A stretch of 64,000 bases of DNA from CAYZHM01 sp964478225 (GTDB taxonomy: Bacteria; Pseudomonadota; Alphaproteobacteria; Micavibrionales; Micavibrionaceae): assembly GCA_964478225.1 (NCBI GenBank), contig CAYZHM010000003.1, positions 168,278-232,277 on the forward strand, given 5' to 3'. The position numbers were made by a program, and so were the translations under genes. Shown here piece after piece: positions 35,114 through 44,113 of the stretch; within the stretch, counting starts at the first letter, position 1, and every line of letters begins with the position of its first letter. The notes beneath the pieces were generated by a model. The model did no database searches, was not told the DNA's origin, and saw only the letters and a program-made list of their open reading frames with translations.

Positions 35114-35193
35114 AATTTTAATTTGACTAGGCAAATGAGCCAACGCGTATAATAATACGCGAGGGGATATTTAATGACGTTCAAATTAAAATT
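35114..35193 (+). ncRNA. stem-loop element A with 51-base conserved-type loop
   Basis: Outer arms AATTTTAATTTGA (35114-35126) and TCAAATTAAAATT (35181-35193) pair perfectly over 13 bp. C127 and G179 can extend this, leaving a 51-base loop (35128-35178) that starts TAGGC and holds an inner hairpin CGCGTAT-AATA-ATACGCG (35144-35161). The element at 48405-48481 has the same loop length, the same TAGGC start and GCGTATAA at the same place, but a different stem. It ends one base before the GAGG ribosome binding site of the 35203 gene. Type and strand are inferred; a promoter is also thinkable because TATAAT lies in the inner stem. Confidence 0.5.
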
Positions 35194-35202
35194 GAGGAAG
35201 CG

Positions 35203-35568
35203 ATGAACGAACTTGACGGCACCTATCAGGTCACAACAACCACCAGCTACCAAGGCCCTTTAGAGAAAAAAAGTGACGGCGCGACTGAAATAAAAAACGG
35301 TCAAACCAAACGCCGCGACGCAGCAAATTGCGAATGGACCAGCACATTTCAAATCATAAGTGAAACAGAAGTCAAAATGACTTCGATTGCCGATCCCTCA
35401 GAAGCCGATCCTGATTTTGCGCTAAAAGCTCCAAACGGCTCCCCCACACGTCAACCTGTGACATATGAAAGCATTTTAAAATTTTCTCGCAAAGGCGATA
35501 AAGTTCAAATCTCAGGAAAAATTGAATACGGTGATGATATAATTTTCCTGACCATGCGAAAAATATAG
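35203..35568 (+). CDS. hypothetical protein, 121 residues
   Basis: I do not recognise this protein. It has no signal peptide or membrane segment and is polar, with a KSDGATEIKNGQTKRRD patch, one Cys (DAANCEW) and a C-terminal beta-like stretch (ESILKFSRKGDKVQISGKIEYGDD). The alternation and the repeated FQIISETEVKM and KFSRKGDKVQI strands suggest a small beta barrel or lipocalin-like fold, as in many family DUF proteins of this size. GAGGAAG precedes the ATG. Its ribosome binding site adjoins stem-loop element A, which may control it. Confidence 0.7.
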   Translation: MNELDGTYQVTTTTSYQGPLEKKSDGATEIKNGQTKRRDAANCEWTSTFQIISETEVKMTSIADPSEADPDFALKAPNGSPTRQPVTYESILKFSRKGDKVQISGKIEYGDDIIFLTMRKI

Positions 35569-35581
35569 AGAACTCAAAAAA

Positions 35582-36523
35582 CTATACAATGAGAACTGGC
35601 TTAAACCCATTCTGCTCCTGGCTAAGACATCTCGCCGATCCACCGCCTGTATTTTCAATCGTATCCAGAGCCGTATGAATAATTTTAACACCGCACGACT
35701 CTATGATGGCTTTCTGCTCTGCGCTCAAAGATCCAAACGCCCTCGATGACATGGCCAGATATTTTTCGCCTTTACGGTTTTCAATTTCGATCGCGTTGCC
35801 AGCATAAGAATGTAATTGATCCATACTCAAGTTCACAAGATCCCGATGACGGCTCAAACTCTCAAGAACACGCGCGCGATCTTTTTCGACAATACAATCA
35901 CCGCAGATACCCGCATAACCGCTACCAATGTATAACAACAGATCCGTATGATAGACAGGCAAGCCCGTCTCAGCATCATGCGTATCAAAAACCACAAGCT
36001 CATAGCCAATAAGATCCGCATATTCACGAGCAACATCCGCATGCGATCTCGCAGAAAGCGCACAATAGGCGATCTTATTTTCGTGATCCATCACAACAGA
36101 TCCCGTTCCCTCAAGAGCTCTGCCATGCTGCTCATGATGCAACAAGGAATCGTTAATCATATAACCCTGTTCTTCAAAAAACTTTACCAATTCGGGACTA
36201 CGCTCACGACGTCTGTTTTCCTCTAGCATCGGATGCAAAACAGCAACAGGACGATCACCCAGCACCCCGGCAGGAAAAGTTGAAACACTATTGGGGTAAA
36301 TAGCGTCAGGCACATCAGGGTCTTCGTTACGAAAAACAGAAATCTCAATATTGTGTCCATCATACAACCCCTTCAAACCATTCCATTCCTGCATGGCAGC
36401 CTTATGAATCACATCAGAAGCCACCCCATTATGCTGATAACGGTTTGACTTCGCCGTTTGCGGATTAAACGCAAAAGCTGCAACCTCAATCAATGAAACT
36501 CTAGGCGTAGACTGCGAAACCAT
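35582..36523 (-). CDS. CtlX-like arginine deiminase superfamily hydrolase
   Basis: 313-residue amidinotransferase-fold enzyme. Expected active-site parts are visible: Asp in DPDVPDAIYPNSVSTF (about 70-85), EGTGSVVMDHENKIAY, His in YHTDLLLYIG, and the nucleophilic Cys about residue 299 in GGGSARCLSQE near the C-terminus. Members hydrolyse guanidino or ureido compounds (CtlX is linked with citrulline use). The exact substrate cannot be told. AAGGA before the ATG. It is alone, convergent with the 35203 gene. Confidence 0.85.
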   Translation of the reverse strand: MVSQSTPRVSLIEVAAFAFNPQTAKSNRYQHNGVASDVIHKAAMQEWNGLKGLYDGHNIEISVFRNEDPDVPDAIYPNSVSTFPAGVLGDRPVAVLHPMLEENRRRERSPELVKFFEEQGYMINDSLLHHEQHGRALEGTGSVVMDHENKIAYCALSARSHADVAREYADLIGYELVVFDTHDAETGLPVYHTDLLLYIGSGYAGICGDCIVEKDRARVLESLSRHRDLVNLSMDQLHSYAGNAIEIENRKGEKYLAMSSRAFGSLSAEQKAIIESCGVKIIHTALDTIENTGGGSARCLSQEQNGFKPVLIV

Positions 36524-36672
36524 AAAAAATCCTTACAATACCTTAGACATAAACAAATGCTTATATAATATACCATAATGCTAAAAGAAAGGGGTAGCGC
36601 CCTCTTTGCATTCATTTTAGGCAAAGGTGATTGAAAAAGAATTAACGATAAAAGTTTTTTAAAAACAACACC

Positions 36673-36969
36673 TTAGACAGCCCTAGCCAGCATCTCAATC
36701 TTTTCCGGCAGCGCTTTTCCAAGTTTTTTCTCGATCTGAGCAATCGCCCTCTGCGTCATCGGCACTCTATATCCCGAAAGCGTTAAATTGCGCTCCCGTT
36801 GTGCCAACAAAGAGGCTCCTATAGCAAATGTCTCAGGCACATGCTTCAAAGAATACACCGCCTTATATCCTAACGGGTCTTCTGCACAAGCCTGCACCCG
36901 CACATCCGTAACATTCGATTCCCAGTTACGCGCCAATCCCAAATTGGCCAATAATTTCCGATAATTCAT
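36673..36969 (-). CDS. hypothetical protein, 98 residues
   Basis: Small basic protein with no signal or membrane segment. It reads as mainly helical (NYRKLLANLGLARNWE and TQRAIAQIEKKLGKALPEKIEMLARAV), and has one Cys near residue 28. No family recognised. A GGGA lies about 10 bases before the ATG. Two DnaA-box-like sites sit 40-60 bases upstream (37009-37029). It is separated by 149 bases from the CtlX-like gene, a stretch in which I see only an imperfect hairpin around 36590-36612. Confidence 0.65.
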   Translation of the reverse strand: MNYRKLLANLGLARNWESNVTDVRVQACAEDPLGYKAVYSLKHVPETFAIGASLLAQRERNLTLSGYRVPMTQRAIAQIEKKLGKALPEKIEMLARAV

Positions 36970-37008
36970 TTTTGATACATCCCAGAATAATTTTTAAACG
37001 AAACCTCT

Positions 37009-37029
37009 TTTTCCACAATTTTATCCACA
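37009..37029 (+). promoter_or_regulatory. pair of DnaA-box-like 9-mers
   Basis: TTTTCCACA (37009-37017, one mismatch) and TTATCCACA (37021-37029, exact match to the TTATNCACA consensus) lie in the same direction, 3 bases apart, in the gap upstream of the 36673-36969 gene. Two boxes do not make an origin, but they could be a DnaA control site. Confidence 0.4.
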
Positions 37030-37050
37030 GCATGAAATCAAGGTCAACAA

Positions 37051-37929
37051 CTATCGGACACTACGGAGGCATTTGGATATTTTTAAGGCTTGAATGTGAA
37101 AAAATGAGGACAATGTACCACAATCTCCCCACTCAACATCTAAAGGAACAACGTTTGCCTGGCGTAAATGTTCCATCAATCCATAATCAACAGCCATGCT
37201 CCGCATCTCAACAAAACTTTCTATATCGGGGAAAACAAACACCCCATCCCGACGAGCACTATCAAAAGACTTTTGGGCCGTTGCAACAAAATCAGGATGC
37301 AAGTTTTGCAATCTTTGCAAAAACACATCCGGCCGGCTCATAAATATACCCGTATTCCAAAAGACACGCCCTTCTTGCGCTAAAAGCTCAATTTGTGCCT
37401 TCGTCGGCTTCTCTACAAACCGCACCAAAGCTCCATTCTGACCAAGCACAATATAACCAAAGCGCTCAGCCAATGCAGATGGCATCACGCCAAACAAAGT
37501 AAACTCTTCGTCTTTTGGAACATCGGCCACAATATCCGTCAGCGCAACATCCATCCTGTGATCACTTGGAGTCACCAACATTTGCGTATCCTGATTTTTC
37601 AAATACAGTGCGGCACAAGCAATCGCCGCTGCTGTACCGCGCTGCGCAGGCTCGCAAATAATTGCCTTTGGCTTAATTCCAAGTTCATAACATTGCTCGA
37701 ATACCGTTCCAGCAAACGGTGCATAACAAACAATTACCGGTGGATTCATGCCTTGCAAACGTTCCAACGTATCTTGAAACAAGGAATTGGTATAAGGCAG
37801 ACGCACAAAAGGCTTGGGGCGCAAAGGAGTTGTAATCGGCCACAATCTCTTGCCCATTCCTCCCGCCAAAACAACAGGCGTAACGTTAAGCAGCTTTCTT
37901 TGCGGCGATAGATTGGCAGTACCACTCAT
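37051..37929 (-). CDS. manC: mannose-1-phosphate guanylyltransferase, short form
   Basis: Makes GDP-mannose from GTP and mannose-1-phosphate. The nucleotidyltransferase signature VVLAGGMGKRLWPITTPLRPKPF starts near residue 16, with FVEKP and WNTGIFMSRPDVF further on. The product is about 292 residues and lacks the C-terminal phosphomannose isomerase domain of longer ManC/AlgA proteins. The frame runs to 38001 inside fcl; the ATG at 37929 has GGAG 8 bases before it and overlaps the end of fcl by 44 bases. With gmd and fcl upstream it supplies their substrate. Confidence 0.9.
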   Translation of the reverse strand: MSGTANLSPQRKLLNVTPVVLAGGMGKRLWPITTPLRPKPFVRLPYTNSLFQDTLERLQGMNPPVIVCYAPFAGTVFEQCYELGIKPKAIICEPAQRGTAAAIACAALYLKNQDTQMLVTPSDHRMDVALTDIVADVPKDEEFTLFGVMPSALAERFGYIVLGQNGALVRFVEKPTKAQIELLAQEGRVFWNTGIFMSRPDVFLQRLQNLHPDFVATAQKSFDSARRDGVFVFPDIESFVEMRSMAVDYGLMEHLRQANVVPLDVEWGDCGTLSSFFHIQALKISKCLRSVR

Positions 37930-38851
37930 AGGTTTTCTCCAACCCTGATCGTAACGGTGTTTGCGGCTTCCATCCAGCATTATAAATACGCGAAGAATCA
38001 ATTAACTTCCTCTGCACACCATCAGGACGTGCCACATCAAAAACAATCCGTCCTTTAAAACCAACAACGTCCGCAATCATCTCCGCCAGTTCCCAAATCG
38101 GCAACTCCTCACCAGTCCCAACGTTCAAAATCTGTTCTGATGAATAATGTTTAAGGGCAAAAATAATCGCGGCCGCCGCATCATCAATATACAAAAATTC
38201 ACGCAAGGGCTTGCCACTGCCCCACACTTCAAAATTTATGCTGCTCCTCTTCGCCTCATGCGCCTTCATCATCAATGCAGGAATAACGTGAGAATCTTCA
38301 AGATCAAATCGATCCCCTGGCCCATACAAATTACACGGCATCAAAGAAATATAATCACATCCATATTGCCGTCGATAACTTTGCGCCATCTGAATTCCCG
38401 CAATCTTCGCTAACGCATACGCTTCGTTCGTCGGCTCCAAAGGTCCCGTCATCAAAGCGTTTTCTTTAATTGAGTTTTCAGCACCCCTTGGATAAATGCA
38501 GGATGAACCTAAAAAAACCAACTTCTCAACGCCGACCTGCTGCGCCGCCTGCATAACATTGGTTTGGATCATGACATTATCGGCAAAAAACGCAGCAGGC
38601 CTCGCTATGTTTGCCGCAATACCTCCGACTACAGCCGCTGCCATTATCACAATATCTGGCTTATTAATTTTAAACCACATCTGCACCAACATCTGATCGG
38701 TCAGATCAAGCACAGAACGCGCCACTGTTAAAATTTCACAATCTTCATTCTGCAAGGCCCTTACAACGGCAGCTCCGACTAATCCCGTATGTCCAGCAAC
38801 AAAAACCCGTTTACCACTCAAGCTGCATGTTTTGCCGTTAAACCCGGACAT
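37886..38851 (-). CDS. fcl: GDP-L-fucose synthase
   Basis: Epimerase-reductase that turns GDP-4-keto-6-deoxymannose into GDP-L-fucose with NADPH. The 321-residue short-chain dehydrogenase has the nucleotide site VAGHTGLVGAAVVRAL near residue 20, the catalytic YALAKIAGIQM (Tyr-x3-Lys) and the typical LMPCNLYGPGDRFDLEDSHVIPALM stretch. GGAGG precedes the ATG. It overlaps gmd by 34 bases and manC by 44 bases. Confidence 0.95.
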   Translation of the reverse strand: MSGFNGKTCSLSGKRVFVAGHTGLVGAAVVRALQNEDCEILTVARSVLDLTDQMLVQMWFKINKPDIVIMAAAVVGGIAANIARPAAFFADNVMIQTNVMQAAQQVGVEKLVFLGSSCIYPRGAENSIKENALMTGPLEPTNEAYALAKIAGIQMAQSYRRQYGCDYISLMPCNLYGPGDRFDLEDSHVIPALMMKAHEAKRSSINFEVWGSGKPLREFLYIDDAAAAIIFALKHYSSEQILNVGTGEELPIWELAEMIADVVGFKGRIVFDVARPDGVQRKLIDSSRIYNAGWKPQTPLRSGLEKTYEWYCQSIAAKKAA

Positions 38852-39831
38852 TCCGCCTCCACCATCTCACGCACCAACTCATCAAATCCAATCTCCGGCA
38901 CCCAGCCTAAAACCGCACGCGCCTTGTCCGCATCGCCGCACAAATGCTGCACCTCCAAAGGTCGGTACAGTGCAGCATCAATTTCAATCAAAATCTTCCC
39001 AGTCCTCGCATCAATACCCTTTTCTTCTAGGCTCTTGCCCTCCCATTTAATCTTGATCCCTGCACAAGCATAGGCCACTTCTGCAAACTCCCGCACCGAA
39101 TAATCCGAACCTGAAGCCAAAACAAAATCATCCGGCTTCCTATGTTGCAGCATCATCCACATGCCACGCACATAATCCTTCGCATGGCCCCAGTCGCGCC
39201 GCGCCTCAAGGTTGCCGAGCCTCAAAACGCCGCCAGCTGCAATCCCCTTCGCAATCTTGCGCGTCACAAAATCACCGCCGCGGACCGGACTTTCATGATT
39301 AAACAAAATCCCGTTCGCGATAAACATGCCGTAACTCTCACGGTAAATCCGCGCCAGATAATACGCCGCCAGCTTCGCCGCACCATAAGGACTGCAGGGC
39401 TCCATCTTTGTCTCTTCATTTTGCGGCGCGGGGCTATTACCAAACATCTCCGAACTCGACGCCTGATAAATCCGCGCGCTCAAGCGCAAAATCCGCACCG
39501 CTTCAAACACATTCAAACTGCCTTTCGCAATAATATCCATCACCGACCCAGGCGTCTCAAAACTCACTGCCACCTGCGAGAGCGCCGCCAGATTATAAAT
39601 CTCGTCCGGCCGCACTTTCTGAACAACCGCAATCACATTTGCTGCATCGGTCAGATCACCATTGTGTAAAACCACGTCATTTAAAATATCAGCAATGCGC
39701 TCCGTCCCGTCCACCGCATCCCAGCGCACCAGCCCGTGCACCGCATAACCCTTCTCCAATAAAAAACGGGCAAGATACGACCCATCCTGCCCGGTAATCC
39801 CTGTTATCAATGCGGTTTTGCTTATGCTCAT
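38818..39831 (-). CDS. gmd: GDP-mannose 4,6-dehydratase
   Basis: Makes GDP-4-keto-6-deoxymannose, the branch point to GDP-fucose, GDP-rhamnose and GDP-perosamine. The 337-residue product begins KTALITGITGQDGSYLARFLLEKGYAVHGL, has YGAAKLAAYYLARIYRESYGM (catalytic Tyr-x3-Lys) and the FNHESPVRGGDFVTRKI motif of GMD. It overlaps the upstream hydroxylase gene by 4 bases (ATGA), a sign of translational coupling. Confidence 0.95.
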   Translation of the reverse strand: MSISKTALITGITGQDGSYLARFLLEKGYAVHGLVRWDAVDGTERIADILNDVVLHNGDLTDAANVIAVVQKVRPDEIYNLAALSQVAVSFETPGSVMDIIAKGSLNVFEAVRILRLSARIYQASSSEMFGNSPAPQNEETKMEPCSPYGAAKLAAYYLARIYRESYGMFIANGILFNHESPVRGGDFVTRKIAKGIAAGGVLRLGNLEARRDWGHAKDYVRGMWMMLQHRKPDDFVLASGSDYSVREFAEVAYACAGIKIKWEGKSLEEKGIDARTGKILIEIDAALYRPLEVQHLCGDADKARAVLGWVPEIGFDELVREMVEAECPGLTAKHAA

Positions 39832-40829
39832 GCCGCCTTCTCTGCCGGCTCAGGAAGCGGCGCAGCCTCCTTCGGTCCAACAACCTCCTTGATATCCTCT
39901 ACCGGATCATCATTAAACAAGACCATCCCACGCCCACCATATTTCGCCTCAACACGAGCCTTAGCGCTTTTCGTCAAAAACGGCCAAATCAACTGATCCA
40001 CAAACCCCGGCGGCATATAGGTCGTAATCCCTACATTCACCGGCGGTCGACGATCGGGTCGCAGGTAAGATCCAAAAATCTGATCCCACAACATCAAATT
40101 CTCCCCGTAATTGCTATTACCCTCTTTCAGCTTCTTGGAATGGTGCCAGCGATGCAGCTCCGGCGTATTGAAAATCACCGATAAAAACCCGAAACGCATT
40201 TCAACATTGCAATGCGTCAACATCCCAATAAACGCCGTAATCGCACTCGTCCACTTCACCATTTCCAGCGGCGCACCGCACAGGATCAACACCCCCATCC
40301 CCATCACGATACTCTCGAGACTATCAACAAAATGAAACCGCCCGGTGTTCACAATATAAAGCTTGCGTACGCTGTGATGCACGGAATGAAAACGCCACAT
40401 CGGCATCCATTCATGTCCGATCCTGTGCGCCCAATAGAGCGGAAACTCCACCACCACCAGCGCCAGCACAACCTGCGCCACCAACGGTAATTCACGCGGC
40501 CATATCCCATACCCTTTTTCTGAAAGTGGCGGCATCCATTCCGCCAATCCAATCACCGTAGAAAACAACAGCAACAACTGCACAGTTCCCTTGGATGACA
40601 GCGTATGCCCAATATCCTGCCAAAACTGCCCGTCCTTGCGCTTCCATTCAACCTCATGCGGCATCTCGCGTTCCAGCCATAACAAAGAAACAATCAAAAA
40701 GAGATAAGCAATATTGAAACCGATAATCGGATGATCATAAGAAAAACCAACAGCCGTAATCGCTGTGCAAATGCACACCAACCCCGGCCAGCTCACCCAT
40801 GACAAAAAATATCGTAATTTCGTATTCAT
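39828..40829 (-). CDS. fatty acid hydroxylase / sterol desaturase family protein
   Basis: Integral membrane di-iron oxygenase, 333 residues with about four or five membrane helices. The His clusters of the family are present: HRIGH and FHSVHHS near residues 135-153, and HRWHH about 218-222. Members hydroxylate or desaturate lipid tails or make carotenoid or hopanoid derivatives. Its place between tsaC and gmd with 4-base overlaps on both sides suggests that it is part of the surface-sugar operon, maybe modifying a lipid carrier or LPS lipid; this is inference. Substrate unknown. Confidence 0.88.
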   Translation of the reverse strand: MNTKLRYFLSWVSWPGLVCICTAITAVGFSYDHPIIGFNIAYLFLIVSLLWLEREMPHEVEWKRKDGQFWQDIGHTLSSKGTVQLLLLFSTVIGLAEWMPPLSEKGYGIWPRELPLVAQVVLALVVVEFPLYWAHRIGHEWMPMWRFHSVHHSVRKLYIVNTGRFHFVDSLESIVMGMGVLILCGAPLEMVKWTSAITAFIGMLTHCNVEMRFGFLSVIFNTPELHRWHHSKKLKEGNSNYGENLMLWDQIFGSYLRPDRRPPVNVGITTYMPPGFVDQLIWPFLTKSAKARVEAKYGGRGMVLFNDDPVEDIKEVVGPKEAAPLPEPAEKAA

Positions 40830-41791
40830 GCTATAGCTCTATTTAACCTGTCATTAATTGCAATGCCAAGCCCCGTATTCGGAATATTCATAACTGCAAT
40901 ACACGCAAAACCGCCCTTATCAAGCATCTTAAGCATCTTAAACAAATTCGCCGCCGCTTCGTGCAAATCAGCGCTCTCGGACAAATTCAAAACCTGCCCC
41001 TCGGGTAAATCCTTGGCAAACCCTCCGCTCTTCACTCCCATAAACTTTAAAGACCCAAACCCCAGCAACGCCTCACCAGCCTCCAAATCCACTGCATTCA
41101 ATCGCAAAGGCGTCTCCGGCGCGTAATGTTTCAGCAACTGCCCCGGCGATTTTGGACTATCCGTCGCCTCCAGCTCATAGACCACATCAATCCCCAGCGT
41201 CTCACTCAAATCCTCCGCCGTAATCGCTCCGGGACGTAAGACCACAGGAAGATCACCCGTCAAATCCACCACCGTGGATTCCAGCCCGACATCACACGCC
41301 CCCGCCGCCAAAACCATATCAACCGCATCACCCAAACTCTCCGCCACATGCTGCGGCGTGGTCGGTGATAATGTGCCCGATTTATTTGCACTCGGCGCCA
41401 CCAACGGAAAATCCAGAGCTTGCAACAATTTCCGCGCCACCGGATGGTTGGGCACGCGCACGGCCATCGTCTCCAGTCCCGCCGTTGCCAGCTCCGACAT
41501 GCGCGTCTCAAATTTCGGGACAATCATCGTCAGCGGCCCCGGCCAAAACTTTGCCGCCAGCGTCTTATACCACTCATTCTCAACCAACGGAGCCTGCGCA
41601 TAATGTACAATCAACGGATTAAAACTCGGCCGCCCCTTCGCCGCATAAATCTTCGCCACCGCTTTGTCATCAAACGCATTCCCCGCAAGCCCATACACCG
41701 TCTCCGTCGGCATGGCAACAATCCCGCCGGATCTCAATATCTCCGCCGCCTCCTTAATCGCATCGTCAGTTGCTGAAACAATCCGGCTCAT
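40826..41791 (-). CDS. tsaC: L-threonylcarbamoyladenylate synthase, Sua5 type
   Basis: Makes threonylcarbamoyl-AMP for t6A37 in tRNAs that read ANN codons. The 321-residue length means the long Sua5 form: YrdC domain (about 10-200; GGIVAMPTETVYGLAGNAFD, GLESTVVDLTG, LRPGAI) plus a C-terminal Sua5 domain joined by the KSPGQLLKHYAPETPL linker. Overlaps anmK by 4 bases upstream and the hydroxylase gene by 4 bases downstream. Confidence 0.95.
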   Translation of the reverse strand: MSRIVSATDDAIKEAAEILRSGGIVAMPTETVYGLAGNAFDDKAVAKIYAAKGRPSFNPLIVHYAQAPLVENEWYKTLAAKFWPGPLTMIVPKFETRMSELATAGLETMAVRVPNHPVARKLLQALDFPLVAPSANKSGTLSPTTPQHVAESLGDAVDMVLAAGACDVGLESTVVDLTGDLPVVLRPGAITAEDLSETLGIDVVYELEATDSPKSPGQLLKHYAPETPLRLNAVDLEAGEALLGFGSLKFMGVKSGGFAKDLPEGQVLNLSESADLHEAAANLFKMLKMLDKGGFACIAVMNIPNTGLGIAINDRLNRAIA

Positions 41792-42840
41792 GGCTTAAAC
41801 ACAACCCCGCCACTCATGGCCTTCGGTGCGCCCGTCGTCCCCGGAAAACTAATCGGCTCACCAATCAAACTCCGCACCGCCAGATAGGCAAAACATTCCG
41901 CCTCCGTCGCATCGCCATTCCACCCCAACTCATCCACGCTATGCACCGGCAAACTTTTGCTAAGATATTCCATCAATGCCTTGTTATGCCGCCCGCCCCC
42001 GCACACATACCAACCCTGCGGCTCATCCGGCATAAATTTCAAACTCTGAATAATGCTTTTCGCTGTAAACCGCATTAACATGGCCGCGCCATCTTCTGTG
42101 TTAAATCCCTCAACCATTCCGATAGTCCACTGATCCCTATCTAAGGACTTCGGCGCAGGTTGCTTAAAATACGGGTGATCAAGCCAATGATTTAAAACCA
42201 CATCGTCAACCTTGCCGCGCTTCGCCAACGCGCCGTCTTTATCAAATCTTTCACCCGTCCGCGCGCGCACCCAATCATCCATCAGCGCATTCCCCGGCCC
42301 GGTATCAAACGCAATCAATTCATTCTCATCAATATAAGTCACATTCGCCACGCCGCCGATATTCAAAACCACGACGGGAAAATCAACATCCGCACCTGTT
42401 AATAACGCTTTGTGATAGACAGGAACCAGCGGCGCACCCTGCCCGCCCGCCGCCACATCGGCCGAACGAAAATCACAAACCACATCGATACCCGTCTCCC
42501 GCGCCAACAGTTCGCCATCCCCCACTTGAACCGTCTTATTTAGTTTTAGATTATGTAAAATAGTTTGCCCATGAAACCCTACAACCTCCGCCTTCTCACC
42601 CATCTGCTTCACAATATCCGCATGCGCCAATGTCAAATCACGCACCACATCGTCCGGCGCCGCCTGCTTGCCAAAACACGCCCGCAACCGATCGCGCAAA
42701 TCGTCCGAATAAGGCTCACTCAAAAACGCCAACGGCTTTACATACTCATAACCGTCCGTCTCGATCAACGCGCAATCAATCCCGTCCAGCGATGTGCCGG
42801 ACATCAACCCAATTGCTCTATAGACTTTTTTCTCGCTCAT
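41788..42840 (-). CDS. anmK: anhydro-N-acetylmuramic acid kinase
   Basis: Recycles 1,6-anhydroMurNAc by hydrolysis and phosphorylation to MurNAc-6-phosphate in peptidoglycan recycling. The 350-residue protein starts YRAIGLMSGTSLDGIDCALIETDG, the family signature, with VLNIGGVANVTYI, FDTGPGNALMDDW and CGGGRHNKALM in order. AAGGA lies about 9 bases before the ATG. It is the first gene of the run to manC and is divergent from tyrS with only 17 bases between. Confidence 0.95.
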   Translation of the reverse strand: MSEKKVYRAIGLMSGTSLDGIDCALIETDGYEYVKPLAFLSEPYSDDLRDRLRACFGKQAAPDDVVRDLTLAHADIVKQMGEKAEVVGFHGQTILHNLKLNKTVQVGDGELLARETGIDVVCDFRSADVAAGGQGAPLVPVYHKALLTGADVDFPVVVLNIGGVANVTYIDENELIAFDTGPGNALMDDWVRARTGERFDKDGALAKRGKVDDVVLNHWLDHPYFKQPAPKSLDRDQWTIGMVEGFNTEDGAAMLMRFTAKSIIQSLKFMPDEPQGWYVCGGGRHNKALMEYLSKSLPVHSVDELGWNGDATEAECFAYLAVRSLIGEPISFPGTTGAPKAMSGGVVFKP

Positions 42841-42849
42841 CCGTATAAA
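42821..42849 (+). promoter_or_regulatory. promoter for a probably leaderless tyrS transcript
   Basis: TAGACT (42821-42826), 17-base spacer, TATAAA (42844-42849). The -10 box ends 8 bases before the tyrS ATG at 42858, and there is no ribosome binding site, so the mRNA likely begins at or within two bases of the start codon. On the other strand TTTATAAAC nearby may serve anmK. Confidence 0.5.
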
Positions 42850-42857
42850 TCCTTATT

Positions 42858-44111
42858 ATGGTTTATAAATCAGAATTTCTGAACATACTAGAGCAGCGCG
42901 GTTTTATTCACCAATGCTCCGATTTCGATGGCCTCGACGCCAAACTGACCGAGGGCGTGCAATCCGCCTATCTAGGCTTTGACGCAACCGCTAAAAGCTA
43001 TCATGTCGGCAATCTCGTTCAAATCATGATGCTCTACTGGTTCCAACAATCCGGCCACAAGCCAATCACACTCATGGGCGGCGGCACGACCAAAGTTGGC
43101 GACCCTTCAGGCAAAGATGAAATGCGCAAGATGCTGACGGACGAAGGCATTAATGAAAATATCAAACATCTGAAAGGAGTTTTCGCAAAGTTCCTAACCT
43201 ACGGTGAAAATAAGACCGATGCTCTCATGGTCAATAACGATGATTGGCTCAAGGATATTAATTACATCTCCTTTTTAAGGGACTATGGAAGACATTTCTC
43301 AATCAACAGAATGTTAACTTTTGAGTCTGTCAAACAACGCCTAGATCGAGAGCAAAATTTAAGTTTTCTTGAATTTAATTACTCGATTTTACAGGCCTAT
43401 GATTTTGCTGAGCTGAACAGACGCTACGGCACTATATTACAAATGGGCGGTGCCGATCAGTGGGGCAACATCGTCAGCGGCGTAGACTTAGGACGCCGCG
43501 TCAATAACGCCGAGCTTTTTGCCCTGACCACACCTTTAATCACGACTTCTGACGGCAAGAAAATGGGCAAGACCGCCGATGGCGCTGTCTGGCTTAGCGC
43601 TGACATGCTGTCACCCTATGATTACTACCAATTCTGGCGCAACACTGAGGATGCCGATGTCGGCAAATTCCTCAAACTCTTCACATTACTGCCAATGGAT
43701 GAAATCGCCCGCCTTGAAAAACTTAAAGACCGCGAAATCAACGACGCCAAAAAGATCCTCGCATTCGAGGCCACCAAACTCTGCCACGGCGAAGCTGCCG
43801 CGAAAGATGCCGAAAAAACCGCTCAGAATGTTTTTGAACAAGGCGGCGTTGGCGACGACTTGCCCGCCATCGAAGTCCCTCGCACACGTCTACAAGCTGG
43901 CATAAACATACTCGATATATTCGTCGAAACAGGTCTCTCCGCTTCCAAAGGCGAAGCACGCCGATTAATCCAGGGCGGCGGAGCAAAAATAAACGACAAC
44001 AAAGTTGAAAGCGACACACAGGTCATAAACGAAAAAGACCTCGGATCCGAGGTCTTTATCAAAATTTCAGCCGGCAAGAAAAAACACGCCCTGGTAAAAA
44101 TCTCGCCCTAG
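42858..44111 (+). CDS. tyrS: tyrosyl-tRNA synthetase
   Basis: Charges tRNA-Tyr. The 417-residue class I synthetase has the HIGH-like YHVGNLVQ (about residues 49-56), the tyrosine-pocket segment NYSILQAYDFAELNRRYGTILQMGGADQWGNIVSG, and the KMSKS-like KKMGKT (about 235-240). A C-terminal S4-like RNA-binding domain (GEARRLIQGGGAKINDNKV) ends the protein. Start lacks a ribosome binding site. Bases 43260-43430 are less rich in GC than the flanks but the frame is intact. Confidence 0.97.
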   Translation: MVYKSEFLNILEQRGFIHQCSDFDGLDAKLTEGVQSAYLGFDATAKSYHVGNLVQIMMLYWFQQSGHKPITLMGGGTTKVGDPSGKDEMRKMLTDEGINENIKHLKGVFAKFLTYGENKTDALMVNNDDWLKDINYISFLRDYGRHFSINRMLTFESVKQRLDREQNLSFLEFNYSILQAYDFAELNRRYGTILQMGGADQWGNIVSGVDLGRRVNNAELFALTTPLITTSDGKKMGKTADGAVWLSADMLSPYDYYQFWRNTEDADVGKFLKLFTLLPMDEIARLEKLKDREINDAKKILAFEATKLCHGEAAAKDAEKTAQNVFEQGGVGDDLPAIEVPRTRLQAGINILDIFVETGLSASKGEARRLIQGGGAKINDNKVESDTQVINEKDLGSEVFIKISAGKKKHALVKISP

Positions 44112-44113
44112 TC

